From an uncultured Verrucomicrobiales bacterium (GTDB lineage Bacteria; Verrucomicrobiota; Verrucomicrobiia; Verrucomicrobiales; Akkermansiaceae), in NCBI GenBank assembly GCA_937958875.1, contig CALGMJ010000052.1:1-42097 (forward strand): DNA of 42,097 bases. Direction: 5' to 3'. The notes under the pieces are model-generated. The model was not told where the DNA came from. It ran no database searches and worked only from the letters and a program-made list of their open reading frames with translations. A program made the translations under genes and the position numbers. Numbering within the stretch: position 1 is the first letter of the stretch; each line of letters starts with the position of its first letter. Positions 22,410 through 31,066 of this stretch are shown here, piece by piece.

Positions 22410-24713
22410 GTGTCTTTGAAAATTTGTCTCTTTTTTAGCTTATCGTTTCTCACGAACTTATATGCGACCTCTTTACGCGTCGTCACCTGGAATACCGGCC
22501 TAGGAATTGGAACCCCTGATTCAGCTGAATACCTAGGCACTTTAGAGACTCTACAACGGATTAATGCAGATGTAATCGCCCTTCAGGAGGTGCCCTCCGG
22601 TGACTGGCAACCAGCTAATGGCCCTTTGATACAACTTCAGAACGACTTGGCACTGCCTCACCTCTACCTTCCCACAAGCGGCTCCTTCGACTCAGGAAAT
22701 CGAAACCCCATTCTTTCTCGTTACCCTTTGATCGAAGAGACCAGCATCACCTCTCCCAGTGGTGCCCGCGATATCACTCGAGCACATGCCGCAGTGATCG
22801 TGGATGTTCCTGAGACTGATGAAGACCCTCTCGTGATCAATCTTCACCTCAAATGCTGTTTTGATTCTGCCAATAGCTTCCGACGAGCCGTTGAACTGGA
22901 GCGTATCCGCCTTTTTCTCTCTGAACGAAAGACAACGATGGAGGAGGCAGTTGTTGTTTTAGGGGATTTTAACAATATTGGTGTTTCTGAAGTCTTTCGC
23001 TCTCTGCCAACTGGTCTTCCTAACTCTTATGATCTTGGTGACGATATAAGCCTCCCGCTAAGATACTCTCTCGATCCGAACCGCTACTTCCCATCCATTC
23101 CTCTTAGAAGGCTCGAAGCCCGCCAACAAAACGGCAGCTCAAATGCCACTTTCGTGACAGGCTCTGTTCTAGACCACATCCTTCTTTCTAGCCCGCTCAG
23201 CAACCGCTCGCCCGAGAGCGAAATCTATCGACGCAGCCTGGATGAAAATTTTCCCGGTCTCCCTAAATCTGGCAGCCCACTCCCACCAGATACGAGTGGG
23301 ATGGAATCAGATCATTTCCCAGTCTTTGTCGACCTCGAGCTTCTCACCACCCCTACCTTTACAGCATACCCTCTCCGCGGAGTGGCATTGTCAGCGGTAG
23401 AAAATTTCAATAATTTCTCTGGCCGAGAAACACCAGAAGGCTGGAACAGCTCATTAGAAAACTGGCAAGAGACTGACGCTGGAAATTCTACCACCATCGG
23501 ACCTCGCTCCTATCTCGGTCAAAGCCTCGGCTATCTCGGTGAAAATGAAACCACCTTCGAAATGAATCTCAGTAATGAGACAGGCCAATCTCTTGAGACT
23601 CTAGAAATTTCCTATCTCGCTGGAAACTGGGAACCCGGAGCTACGGGAGGAGGTGGCCAATGGCTAGTCGAACTCATTAAAAATGGAACGGCTCTCTTAC
23701 TGCCAGAACTCACTTTTCAGGCGGGCTCTGATGTCCGCCTAAGCACTCGGCTAAACAACCTCACTATTGCGCCCGAAGAAGAATTCCAACTTCGCTTTAC
23801 AGCACGACCAATGACTGGGATGAGCTCTAATTCTAGCGATGCTTTTATTAATGAAATCCATTATGATAACTCAGGTCCAGACGAAGGCGAGTTTGTCGAA
23901 GTCGCTCTTGGGCCAGATTTCCCAGATCCTCCAGCTAATCTTTCCCTACTACTCTACAATGGCAGTAATGGACGTTTCTATGAACGAATCTCGCTCGATG
24001 ACTTCCAAGAAGCCTCGCCAACCTCTTCTGGGCATCGACTCTTTCACCGAGAAATCAGTGGAATTCAAAATGGAGCCCCTGATGGAATCGCACTCATCAA
24101 TGGTAGCAATGTGCTTCAATTCCTCTCGTACGAAGGGTTCTTTACCGCCACTGACGGTGAAGCAGTGGGCTTAACCTCAATTGATATTGGCCAAGCTCAG
24201 AATGCTAGTAATGCTCCGGGAACAGGAAGTCTTATCCTGACTGGAACAGGAGGGAATGCCACCGACTTCAGCTGGTCAGTCGCCACTGGCCTCTTCACGC
24301 CAGGAGTCGAAAACCCCGGCCAAACATTCACTCAGGTCTCCGCACCACTGACAGGCCTCTTCTTAGATGAGGTCACCGTCACTCCACTATTAGATCTCAA
24401 TAGTGACGGAATCGATGATGAAGACGAGGATTTCGATGGTGACGGCCAGTCCAATCTCCTCGAATTTCTCGCCGGAACAAATGCGAACGATTCAGGTGAC
24501 AGCTTCCACCCTACCCTCTCCCCTTCGCAGCTTAGTTTTCCAGCTTTATTAAACCGCACTTACCAGATCGAACGTTCATCAAATCTGTTGAGTTGGTCCC
24601 CGGACTCCATGATAGATGGATTAGATGGGATGATCTCTGTGCCCATCGAGCAAGATGGCACAGAGTTTTTTCGGGTCAGAATTTTCCGTCAGGAGGCTCT
24701 TACTTCGCCATAG
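22410..24713 (+). CDS. Secreted endonuclease/exonuclease/phosphatase-family protein with C-terminal Verrucomicrobia-type module
   Basis: 767 residues from a GTG. Residues 1-19 form a signal peptide. The EEP domain (about 21-310) has the expected catalytic set: Asn28 (VVTWNTG), Glu60 (IALQEVP), His146 (INLHLKC), Asp186 and Asn188 (VLGDFNN), and Asp301-His302 (SDHFPV). The target could be DNA, a phosphodiester or a phospholipid. After it come a beta-rich region and a lamin-tail-like segment (INEIHYDNSGPDEGEFVEVA). The end has a calcium-loop-like DLNSDGIDDEDEDFDGDGQ, LLEFLAGTNA and a YQIERSSNLLSW module. The last 14 bases overlap the convergent lipA end. Confidence 0.82.
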   Translation: MSLKICLFFSLSFLTNLYATSLRVVTWNTGLGIGTPDSAEYLGTLETLQRINADVIALQEVPSGDWQPANGPLIQLQNDLALPHLYLPTSGSFDSGNRNPILSRYPLIEETSITSPSGARDITRAHAAVIVDVPETDEDPLVINLHLKCCFDSANSFRRAVELERIRLFLSERKTTMEEAVVVLGDFNNIGVSEVFRSLPTGLPNSYDLGDDISLPLRYSLDPNRYFPSIPLRRLEARQQNGSSNATFVTGSVLDHILLSSPLSNRSPESEIYRRSLDENFPGLPKSGSPLPPDTSGMESDHFPVFVDLELLTTPTFTAYPLRGVALSAVENFNNFSGRETPEGWNSSLENWQETDAGNSTTIGPRSYLGQSLGYLGENETTFEMNLSNETGQSLETLEISYLAGNWEPGATGGGGQWLVELIKNGTALLLPELTFQAGSDVRLSTRLNNLTIAPEEEFQLRFTARPMTGMSSNSSDAFINEIHYDNSGPDEGEFVEVALGPDFPDPPANLSLLLYNGSNGRFYERISLDDFQEASPTSSGHRLFHREISGIQNGAPDGIALINGSNVLQFLSYEGFFTATDGEAVGLTSIDIGQAQNASNAPGTGSLILTGTGGNATDFSWSVATGLFTPGVENPGQTFTQVSAPLTGLFLDEVTVTPLLDLNSDGIDDEDEDFDGDGQSNLLEFLAGTNANDSGDSFHPTLSPSQLSFPALLNRTYQIERSSNLLSWSPDSMIDGLDGMISVPIEQDGTEFFRVRIFRQEALTSP

Positions 24714-25620
24714 CAAGATCAGCCTCGATAGCACCGATAACGTCCTCTTCAGGCTTAAAATCAGCAGCATGATAAGAGCTGCGAACTAAAGGCCCGCTCG
24801 CAACGTGACGGAAACCCTTCGCAAGGGCGACCTGCTTCCAATGGTCAAATTTTTCAGGCGTCACATATTCCACGACTGGTAGGTGCATCGGAGTTGGGCG
24901 TAAATATTGCCCAAGAGTGAGCACCGTCACATCAGAAGCTCGCAGATCATCCAGCGCTTGCTCGATTTCTTCATCTCGCTCACCGAGTCCCAGCATGATG
25001 CCACTTTTAGTCGCAACATGACCTCCCACCATCTCCTTCGCTTTCTTAAGAACGGCAAGAGATCTTTCGTACTTCGCACGACTACGCACGAGTGGCGTCA
25101 GACGCTCCACCGTCTCGAGGTTATGATTAAAAATATGAGGTCGAGCTTTCATCACCAGCTCCAGCGCCCAGTCTTTATCATTAAAATCTGGCACCAAAAC
25201 CTCGATAATAATACCGGGATTCACCTTTCGAACTTCTTCGATGGTATCTTGAAAGTGTTGGGCTCCCCCATCGGCCAGATCATCACGAGCCACTGCCGTG
25301 ATCACGACGTGATTCAGAGACATCCGCTTAGTCGCCTCTGCTACGCGGGCAGGCTCGTCCTCTTCCAGCGCATCAGGCTTCGCGGTTTTCACCGCACAGA
25401 ATCCGCAGGCACGAGTACATTTTTCACCCGCGATCATAAAAGTCGCAGTCCCCTGTCCCCAGCATTCCCAACGGTTTGGACACTGAGCTTCTTCACAAAC
25501 GGTGACCAGACTCAGATCCTTGATCATCGATTTTGTATCCCAGAAGACAGGATTATTCGGAAGCCGCACTTTAATCCAGTCCGGCTTCTTATCTAGATGC
25601 AAGGATGCATCCATCTTCAT
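24700..25620 (-). CDS. lipA: Lipoyl synthase
   Basis: A radical-SAM enzyme that inserts two sulfurs into protein-bound octanoate. From the ATG at 25620 it is 306 residues. Both [4Fe-4S] clusters are encoded: the auxiliary CEEAQCPNRWEC (Cys42, 47, 53) and the radical-SAM CTRACGFC (Cys68, 72, 75). The C-terminal RSSYHA supplies the Ser ligand of the auxiliary cluster. The start is uncertain: the frame extends to a GTG at 25668, adding 16 residues, and a good promoter places the first transcribed base exactly at that GTG. The extra residues are not typical of LipA, so the ATG is preferred. No lipB is in the window. Confidence 0.95.
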   Translation of the reverse strand: MKMDASLHLDKKPDWIKVRLPNNPVFWDTKSMIKDLSLVTVCEEAQCPNRWECWGQGTATFMIAGEKCTRACGFCAVKTAKPDALEEDEPARVAEATKRMSLNHVVITAVARDDLADGGAQHFQDTIEEVRKVNPGIIIEVLVPDFNDKDWALELVMKARPHIFNHNLETVERLTPLVRSRAKYERSLAVLKKAKEMVGGHVATKSGIMLGLGERDEEIEQALDDLRASDVTVLTLGQYLRPTPMHLPVVEYVTPEKFDHWKQVALAKGFRHVASGPLVRSSYHAADFKPEEDVIGAIEADLAMAK

Positions 25621-25674
25621 GCGAGGACCAAAGGTCCGCCCAGCTGATCCACCTCCGCAAGCGCTCACGGGCGA

Positions 25675-25702
25675 AAACTAGCCAGCATGGAGGGAAGAGC
25701 AA
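25675..25702 (-). promoter_or_regulatory. Promoter of lipA
   Basis: Minus-strand TTGCTC (25702-25697), 16-base spacer, TAGTTT (25680-25675). Transcription is predicted to start at about 25668, at the in-frame GTG. lipA is therefore either translated from a leaderless GTG or from the ATG at 25620 after a 48-base leader that contains GGAGG but far from the ATG. Confidence 0.55.
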
Positions 25703-25774
25703 CTCTTTTGCAGCAACAATCAGCTAGCATAGAGTCGAAAAACAACTCTTCCTGCTATTTTTCCAACATTTATA

Positions 25775-25801
25775 TTGCAGCTTTTCCAGCACACCTTTAA
25801 T
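25775..25801 (+). promoter_or_regulatory. Candidate promoter of the BlaI-type repressor gene
   Basis: TTGCAG (25775-25780), 15-base spacer, TTTAAT (25796-25801), then only 8 bases to the ATG at 25810. The spacing is short for a standard promoter. No dyad of the TACA/TGTA type bound by BlaI or MecI was seen. Confidence 0.35.
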
Positions 25802-25809
25802 CTCCGGGC

Positions 25810-26178
25810 ATGAATCGTCTGGAAAAGGGGCAGCTTTCACGCCGAGAACGCCAAATCATGGATATCCTCTATCGCCTAGGCGAGGCAACGGCACAGGATG
25901 TGCTCGATCAGCTCCCAGATCCCCCTTCCTACTCTGCCGTCCGGGCGCTTTTAGCCACGCTAGAAAATAAGGAAATGGTGAAACATTCAAAAACCGGACG
26001 CCGCTACCTTTACACCCCCGCTATTACCGAGGAAAAAGCACGTAAAACCGCCATCAAAAACCTCCTCGGCACCTTTTTCCAAGGGAAACCTGAGAATTTA
26101 GTAGCCGCACTCTTGGATCCAAAAGATCAAGAACTGAGCCGAAACGAAATCGACGAGATCCGCAAACTCATTCAATAG
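25810..26178 (+). CDS. BlaI/MecI/CopY-family transcriptional repressor
   Basis: 122 residues. A winged-helix repressor of the penicillinase-repressor family: LSRRERQIMDILYRLGEATAQDVLDQLPD followed by PSYSAVRALLATLENKEMVKHSKTGRRYLYTP. These proteins bind DNA as dimers and are inactivated when a partner sensor protease cuts them. The C-terminal dimerisation tail is complete in length. It lies 4 bases before an M56 protease gene, the usual partner arrangement. No beta-lactamase or PBP2a gene is present in the window, so the regulated genes are unknown. Confidence 0.92.
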   Translation: MNRLEKGQLSRRERQIMDILYRLGEATAQDVLDQLPDPPSYSAVRALLATLENKEMVKHSKTGRRYLYTPAITEEKARKTAIKNLLGTFFQGKPENLVAALLDPKDQELSRNEIDEIRKLIQ

Positions 26179-26182
26179 CACA

Positions 26183-27130
26183 ATGCTTTTTCTTCCTTCC
26201 GTCCTTCTATCCTTAGTCGCAGCACTAGGTCTGGCCTGGTTCACGCGGAAGAACCCTGCCCGCGACCCACGCGTCACTGGAGCAGTCCTTCTCTTAATGC
26301 TGATTTTACCGCTACTGGGCGCTTTTCCACAGCATCTTGTCGAAGTCGAAACTACGAACGAGTTCTCCACCTTAGCGCATACCTCAAGCAAACTCACTTG
26401 GACGCCATTCCTTATCGCGATCTGGATCGGGGGAGTCGGCCTCTTTGGCCTAAAGGCACTGGCAGATTTGCTCGCATTTCGCCGCTGGAAAAAGCAAGCC
26501 AGCCACCTTGCGCTACCCATCTTTGAAACCGCCAAGGCTGAACTTTCTTTCTCTCAGACCGCCAGTCTGATGACCCATCCTGAACTCTCTTCTCCCGTAG
26601 TCGCAGGACTGATAAGACCCGTCATCTATCTCCCTGAGGATGCTAATTCTTGGCCTGAAGCCACCCTGAAAATGGCGCTCCTTCATGAACTTGGCCACCT
26701 TCAACGTCGTGATCTCTGGATGGCCACCGCAGCACGCATGACCTGTATTTTCCATTGGTTTAACCCGCTTTCCTGGTGGCTCCGTAAAGCACTTCTCTCT
26801 CAGTGTGAATATGCCTGCGATGCCCACCTGATGAAACACGGCACTGACCGTCGAGTATACGCGCACGCCCTCTGTGATGTGGCAGAGGCGAAAACAGCTC
26901 CCCCTCTAGCGCTGGCGATGGCTGGGCATGTTCCTTTAAAGGAACGTATCCTCCAGCTCAACCAGCCACGGCATTCGCGCTCTCTCCTTTTGACTGCTAT
27001 TTTCACCCTTACCGGAGGCTCAGCAGTAGCCCTGAGTGTGATTAACTTCGTCCCAAAACAGGCGACGCCATCACCAATGGAAACAGAAATTCAACTGCGC
27101 CTCACCGCGAATCCCTTCCCGCTCGATTGA
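26183..27130 (+). CDS. BlaR1/MecR1-type M56 membrane metalloprotease
   Basis: 315 residues. Membrane helices near residues 3-20, 33-50 and 75-95, and one near 272-290, flank a cytoplasmic zinc protease site HELGH (168-172), with Glu209 (QCEYACDA) as likely third ligand. FHWFNPLSWWL matches BlaR1. The penicillin-binding sensor domain found in BlaR1 is absent: after the last helix only about 25 residues remain. The signal sensed is therefore not a beta-lactam through that domain. Translationally close to the repressor gene. Confidence 0.88.
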   Translation: MLFLPSVLLSLVAALGLAWFTRKNPARDPRVTGAVLLLMLILPLLGAFPQHLVEVETTNEFSTLAHTSSKLTWTPFLIAIWIGGVGLFGLKALADLLAFRRWKKQASHLALPIFETAKAELSFSQTASLMTHPELSSPVVAGLIRPVIYLPEDANSWPEATLKMALLHELGHLQRRDLWMATAARMTCIFHWFNPLSWWLRKALLSQCEYACDAHLMKHGTDRRVYAHALCDVAEAKTAPPLALAMAGHVPLKERILQLNQPRHSRSLLLTAIFTLTGGSAVALSVINFVPKQATPSPMETEIQLRLTANPFPLD

Positions 27131-27150
27131 TAAGAATCGAGCTCGAAGGG
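27113..27150. repeat. Long two-part hairpin at the convergent BlaR1/DUF1080 ends
   Basis: CCCTTC (27113-27118) pairs with GAAGGG (27145-27150), and inside it GCTCGAT (27121-27127) pairs with ATCGAGC (27136-27142) around an 8-base loop, with a 2x2 internal loop. It spans the stop codon of the M56 gene at the point where two convergent genes meet. No T-run on either side, so it is a candidate bidirectional stop or mRNA 3'-end stem rather than a classic terminator. Confidence 0.5.
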
Positions 27151-27165
27151 AGACTGAGATATTTC

Positions 27166-27954
27166 TTACTTACTCTGGTCTAAGACCTTCACGCTACGGA
27201 ACTCTAGCGCAGCCCATTCGGCCTGAAGCGTGATCCGACCTTCCTTCAGAGGTTTCCACTCCTTATCCTTAGTAAGATACTCAGTATTGAAGACCTCATT
27301 GACCAACTGTCCGTTGAGATACATCTTCACGCTTTTTTCCTCATCGACGTAGAGCTCGGCAAGATTCCACTCACCATTTGGCTTATCAGCGTGGACGGGG
27401 GTGAAGTTGCTACGCAGGCTCCAGTCTTTTCCGTCACCACCTCGTTGCATCAGCGGGGCTCCTTTTTTATAAAATTTCCCTTCCCGAGGAGAATCAGTGC
27501 GAGTTTTACCTAGCACCCAAAGGTCACCAGCAACGTATGGCTGCCCCGGCTTCCCATCCCCCAGCTGCATTTCGATGCTAGCAGGCCAAACATTAAAGTA
27601 GGTATGGCAATGAACGAGGATCCCAGAATCACGGTTTGCTTTCACACGCGGCTGGAATCGATTCTTAAGCCAGCGATACTCCACCTGCAGACGATACTTT
27701 GAGAAAGAGCGGTCTGATACGAGGACCGCAGGTTCCTGATTAGTCCCATTCTCCATCCCGGGATAAACCTGAATCACTCCATCCCGAACCTGAAAAATAT
27801 CCTCAAGCTTTTGAGACTCAGGATCCTTAAAAGGAACCTTGGCATTGACTGTCCAGCCCGTGAGATCTTTACCGTTAAAGAGATCAATCCATTTTTCCTC
27901 AGCAAGAGCTAAAGAACTAGTGGCCAGTAGAGCAAGGGTCGTAATAAATTTCAT
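27166..27954 (-). CDS. Secreted DUF1080 protein (3-keto-disaccharide hydrolase-type fold)
   Basis: 262 residues from the ATG at 27954, which gives a clean signal peptide (MKFITTLALLATSSLALA). The frame continues upstream, but those residues are not signal-like. The mature part starts with the family hallmark WIDLFNGKDLTGW and shows DSGILVHCHTYFNVWPASIE and KMYLNGQLVNEVFN, typical of this concanavalin-like beta-sandwich. Some relatives hydrolyse 3-keto-glucosides, and many copies occur in Planctomycetes and Verrucomicrobia. Active substrate unknown. It follows the acidic hypothetical after 25 bases. Confidence 0.88.
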   Translation of the reverse strand: MKFITTLALLATSSLALAEEKWIDLFNGKDLTGWTVNAKVPFKDPESQKLEDIFQVRDGVIQVYPGMENGTNQEPAVLVSDRSFSKYRLQVEYRWLKNRFQPRVKANRDSGILVHCHTYFNVWPASIEMQLGDGKPGQPYVAGDLWVLGKTRTDSPREGKFYKKGAPLMQRGGDGKDWSLRSNFTPVHADKPNGEWNLAELYVDEEKSVKMYLNGQLVNEVFNTEYLTKDKEWKPLKEGRITLQAEWAALEFRSVKVLDQSK

Positions 27955-27979
27955 AGCTAAAGTCTTCTGATACTGAGAA

Positions 27980-28501
27980 TTACATGTGACCTTGCAAGGC
28001 ATCTCTGAGCTGCATCTGAAATTCTACCAAATCAGCCTCCGTAGGGCGATACCCGGGAGTATCTGGGTCTACTGAAGGTTGCCCCATCTGATCAATCATC
28101 CAGCTCCCCCGCTCACCATCGGAAAAGGTCACCGCCCCACTCACCATGGCATTCGGCCGTGCCACAGAGTCTACCGTAACACTGACAGGTTTCAGCCCAG
28201 GAGTAAATTCTACCTCATCGGCTGCGACAGATTCTGCAGGCACATCAGCTCCCCCTTCGGCTGGAACTTCAGCTGGAGCTTCTGGCTCAGAATTGATTTC
28301 TGGCTCTTCCTCTACTTCGTCATCATCCGATTTAAAATCCAGTTCAAGATCCAGCGCTAAAAATCTGGTATCCATGTAGGTGACTTTGAGACCAAGATCA
28401 TCCTTAAGACGGCGCTGCACATCAGACATCTGATCCCCCTCAGAGACCCAGGATTTGATGGTTTCTATTTGCTCCGCCGTGAGGTCGCTCGCACTAATCA
28501 T
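27980..28501 (-). CDS. Hypothetical acidic protein
   Basis: 173 residues. The N-terminus (1-52) looks like a small helical domain: LTAEQIETIKSWVSEGDQMS followed by VQRRLKDDLGLKVTYMDTRF, reminiscent of an HTH or a protein-interaction domain. It is followed by a very acidic Glu/Pro/Ala-rich linker (about 55-95) and a C-terminal beta-rich segment (VSVTVDSVARPNAMVSGAVTF ... ending in LRDALQGHM). No signal peptide or membrane segment. I recall similar proteins in other Verrucomicrobia without a function. Confidence 0.7.
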   Translation of the reverse strand: MISASDLTAEQIETIKSWVSEGDQMSDVQRRLKDDLGLKVTYMDTRFLALDLELDFKSDDDEVEEEPEINSEPEAPAEVPAEGGADVPAESVAADEVEFTPGLKPVSVTVDSVARPNAMVSGAVTFSDGERGSWMIDQMGQPSVDPDTPGYRPTEADLVEFQMQLRDALQGHM

Positions 28502-28545
28502 GCAGGAGAGTTAACGGGAGCTAAGCGGAAACGAAAGCGCCATTT

Positions 28546-29673
28546 TCAACGAGCGACTTTCTTTACAAAGGCGAGCATTTCCTTCTCCTGCGCTTCAATA
28601 GACTGCACGAGCTTGAGCTGCGTGCGGCAGCGGTCTAAATTCTGCTCTGGACGGCTCGTTTTAAAATAAAGATCTCCCTCTAAATAATCGGTTAGAAAAC
28701 GGATTCCAGTCTCCAGCGAAATGAGCTTCCCCGAAAATGGCAACAACTCGACCTCTAGCGGAGATAAAAATGAACCAGCAGCTTCGAGATACCCTTCCAC
28801 AAGCGCTTCAAAAATCGGCATCCGCATTTCCACTAGCTCAGTATTTGGCTCATCTTCCGCCGCCGGAGAAGTCGCAGATCTGACCATATCGCCGAAGTCA
28901 TAAAGCGATAATCCAGGCATAACAGTATCGAGATCAATGACACAGACAGCCTCATCACTCTCAGCATCGATCATGACATTGTTAACCTTCGTATCATTAT
29001 GAGTGATTCGTTCAACCAACTCCCCGGCATCACGAAGCTCCACTAAGCGCCCCAGCCAAGGGGCTGCTTTTTTCACCTGGGAAATCTCTTTTGCCACCTT
29101 TACGGCTCGGCCCACGGGGTCACTTTCGATGACCTCTAAGAGCCGCTGATAGCGCACCGGAGTATCATGAAAATCAGGAATGGTTTCCACAAGAAGATCT
29201 GCGGAAAGGTCACTGACCAGATCCTGAAAGGCCCCAAAGGCTTTTGCCGCCTGATACGCTTGGCGAGTTGTCTCGACGACATCGTAAGTAATGCAGCCTT
29301 CGATGAAATTATAGCATCTCCATAATCCCCCGCCTTTCCCTTCCACCCAAGCCGCTCCGGTCCGAGCTGGAAAAAGACTCAGCGTTTGCCCACTGGCGTC
29401 TTTTTTCTGTCGGAGAACCTTCGCATTGATGTGCTGGGTCACGCACTGCACATTCCGCATCACACCCTCCGGGTCTTTAAAAACCAGCTCATTGACCCGC
29501 TGAAGAATATAACGCTGCTGATGGCCATTCTCACACTCATAGGTCGCAAGATAAGTGGTATTGATATGACCACTTTCGATCTCATCTCCAGCGATACACT
29601 GCCCCTGAATGGCGAATTGGTCCCCAATCGAGGCAATATTTTTTAAATGAGATGAAGACGTAGATGGCGGCAT
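28546..29673 (-). CDS. NahK-like sugar kinase (aminoglycoside phosphotransferase fold)
   Basis: 375 residues. The APH-type catalytic loop HNDTKVNN (Asp227, Asn232) and the metal-binding VIDLDTVMPG (Asp247) followed by YDFGDMVRS match N-acetylhexosamine 1-kinase, which phosphorylates GlcNAc/GalNAc at C1 in the lacto-N-biose pathway. The nucleotide Lys may be in RYILQRVN. None of the other genes of that pathway is in the window, so a salvage role for amino sugars is a family-level inference. It lies 12 bases downstream of cysS and is probably co-transcribed with it. Confidence 0.8.
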   Translation of the reverse strand: MPPSTSSSHLKNIASIGDQFAIQGQCIAGDEIESGHINTTYLATYECENGHQQRYILQRVNELVFKDPEGVMRNVQCVTQHINAKVLRQKKDASGQTLSLFPARTGAAWVEGKGGGLWRCYNFIEGCITYDVVETTRQAYQAAKAFGAFQDLVSDLSADLLVETIPDFHDTPVRYQRLLEVIESDPVGRAVKVAKEISQVKKAAPWLGRLVELRDAGELVERITHNDTKVNNVMIDAESDEAVCVIDLDTVMPGLSLYDFGDMVRSATSPAAEDEPNTELVEMRMPIFEALVEGYLEAAGSFLSPLEVELLPFSGKLISLETGIRFLTDYLEGDLYFKTSRPEQNLDRCRTQLKLVQSIEAQEKEMLAFVKKVAR

Positions 29674-29685
29674 TAAACTTAAATG

Positions 29686-31059
29686 TTAGAGAGGCAACAA
29701 TTCATAGCTATCAGAGCCATCTTTAACGACCCAACCTTTTTCTTTCAGCGCATCTCGCAGCTCATCCGACTTAGCCCAGTCTTTATCTGAGCGCGCCTGC
29801 CAACGAGCTTCTGCCAGCTCTTTAATCTCTGCAGGAGCATCGACTAACTCAGGAGCTTCAGGTTCAGGGAGAGTCAATCCCAGAGCACCCAAAATTGCAA
29901 AAAATCCCAGCCAATCGGTATCGGTAGACGCTTTCGAAACATTCCCAAAAAGCTCACCCAACGCTCCCGCAGTATTTAAATCCTCCGTGAGTAACTGCCA
30001 GGCTTTTGAGAAGACCCCAAAGTCTTTCGTTGCCTTCAGTTTTTTGTATGCAGGAGCCTGCTGGTCTCGAGCCGCCTTCGCGAGCTTTGCCAGGGCCTCT
30101 TTAGCAGCATGAAGGGAATCGAGCGTGAAATTAAGAGGCTTTCGGTAGTGCCCACTTAGAAGCACGTAGCGCACCTCGGTCGGGGTCGCCCCTTTCTTCT
30201 TCAAATCTTCAAGAGTATAGAGATTACCCAATGATTTTGACATTTTCGCTCCATCGACCCGGAGATGAGTGACATGGAACCAACTGCGAGCGAACTCACC
30301 GCCACATGAACAGATCGACTGCGCAATCTCATTTTCATGATGCGGAAACACCAGATCCACTCCTCCGCTGTGGAGATCGAAGGTTTCTCCGAGATACTTC
30401 CGAATCATCGCGGAACATTCTAAATGCCAGCCGGGACGCCCTTGCCCCCAAGGACTCTCCCAAAAATTCTCACCATCTTCCTCTCGCCGCCCCTTCCAGA
30501 GAACAAAGTCTGCCGCGTTGTCCTTATCGTATTCGTCAGAATTCGCACGCTCATTCTGCGTCTTCCCCAGATCTAACTCACGAGTATCAAGCCGAGAAAG
30601 CTTTCCATATTCAGGAAAAGAGGAAATTTTGAAATACACCGAGCCATCATCAGAAGCGTAAGCATGCCCCTTTTCAACCAGCTCACTAATCATGGTAATC
30701 TGCTCAGGCACATGCTTTACCGCACTGGGCTCGATATGTGGTGGCAGGCAGTTAAGAGCTTCGCAATCGGCGTGGAATTTATCGCGCCATTCTGAAGTAA
30801 AATCGTCCAGACTACGGCCAGCAGCGACCGAATCACGAATAGTCTTATCATCAACATCCGTGATATTACGCACATGCTTCGTCTTCAACCCCTCGACCTC
30901 AAGCACCCGCCTGAGAACATCCTGCATCACAAAAGTGCGAAAGTTTCCAATATGAGCTGGCCCATAAACCGTAGGTCCGCAGCAATAAAAACGAAAAGCT
31001 TTTCCATCCACAGGCTCCAGCGCTATCGGCTCACGTCTCTGAGTATCATACAACCTCAC
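29686..31059 (-). CDS. cysS: Cysteine--tRNA ligase
   Basis: 457 residues from the GTG at 31059. A class I synthetase: the HIGH motif reads HIGN after CCGPTVYGPA, and KMSKS occurs in VDGAKMSKSLGN. Zinc ligands are visible as the Cys of CGPTVYG, HLECSAM and HHENE. The C-terminal anticodon domain is present (ARWQARSDKDWAKSDELRD). The GTG start gives the family-typical RLYDTQRREPI N-terminus and lies 7 bases after a promoter. The longer frame from a TTG at 31095 would use codons that form that promoter's -35 box, so it was rejected. Confidence 0.94.
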   Translation of the reverse strand: MRLYDTQRREPIALEPVDGKAFRFYCCGPTVYGPAHIGNFRTFVMQDVLRRVLEVEGLKTKHVRNITDVDDKTIRDSVAAGRSLDDFTSEWRDKFHADCEALNCLPPHIEPSAVKHVPEQITMISELVEKGHAYASDDGSVYFKISSFPEYGKLSRLDTRELDLGKTQNERANSDEYDKDNAADFVLWKGRREEDGENFWESPWGQGRPGWHLECSAMIRKYLGETFDLHSGGVDLVFPHHENEIAQSICSCGGEFARSWFHVTHLRVDGAKMSKSLGNLYTLEDLKKKGATPTEVRYVLLSGHYRKPLNFTLDSLHAAKEALAKLAKAARDQQAPAYKKLKATKDFGVFSKAWQLLTEDLNTAGALGELFGNVSKASTDTDWLGFFAILGALGLTLPEPEAPELVDAPAEIKELAEARWQARSDKDWAKSDELRDALKEKGWVVKDGSDSYELLPL

Positions 31060-31066
31060 CCCCCCA

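Noticed and set aside
24907-25596. A 229-codon frame opposite lipA
   Set aside because: It lies entirely within lipA, which has all its catalytic motifs; no family features in the opposite frame.
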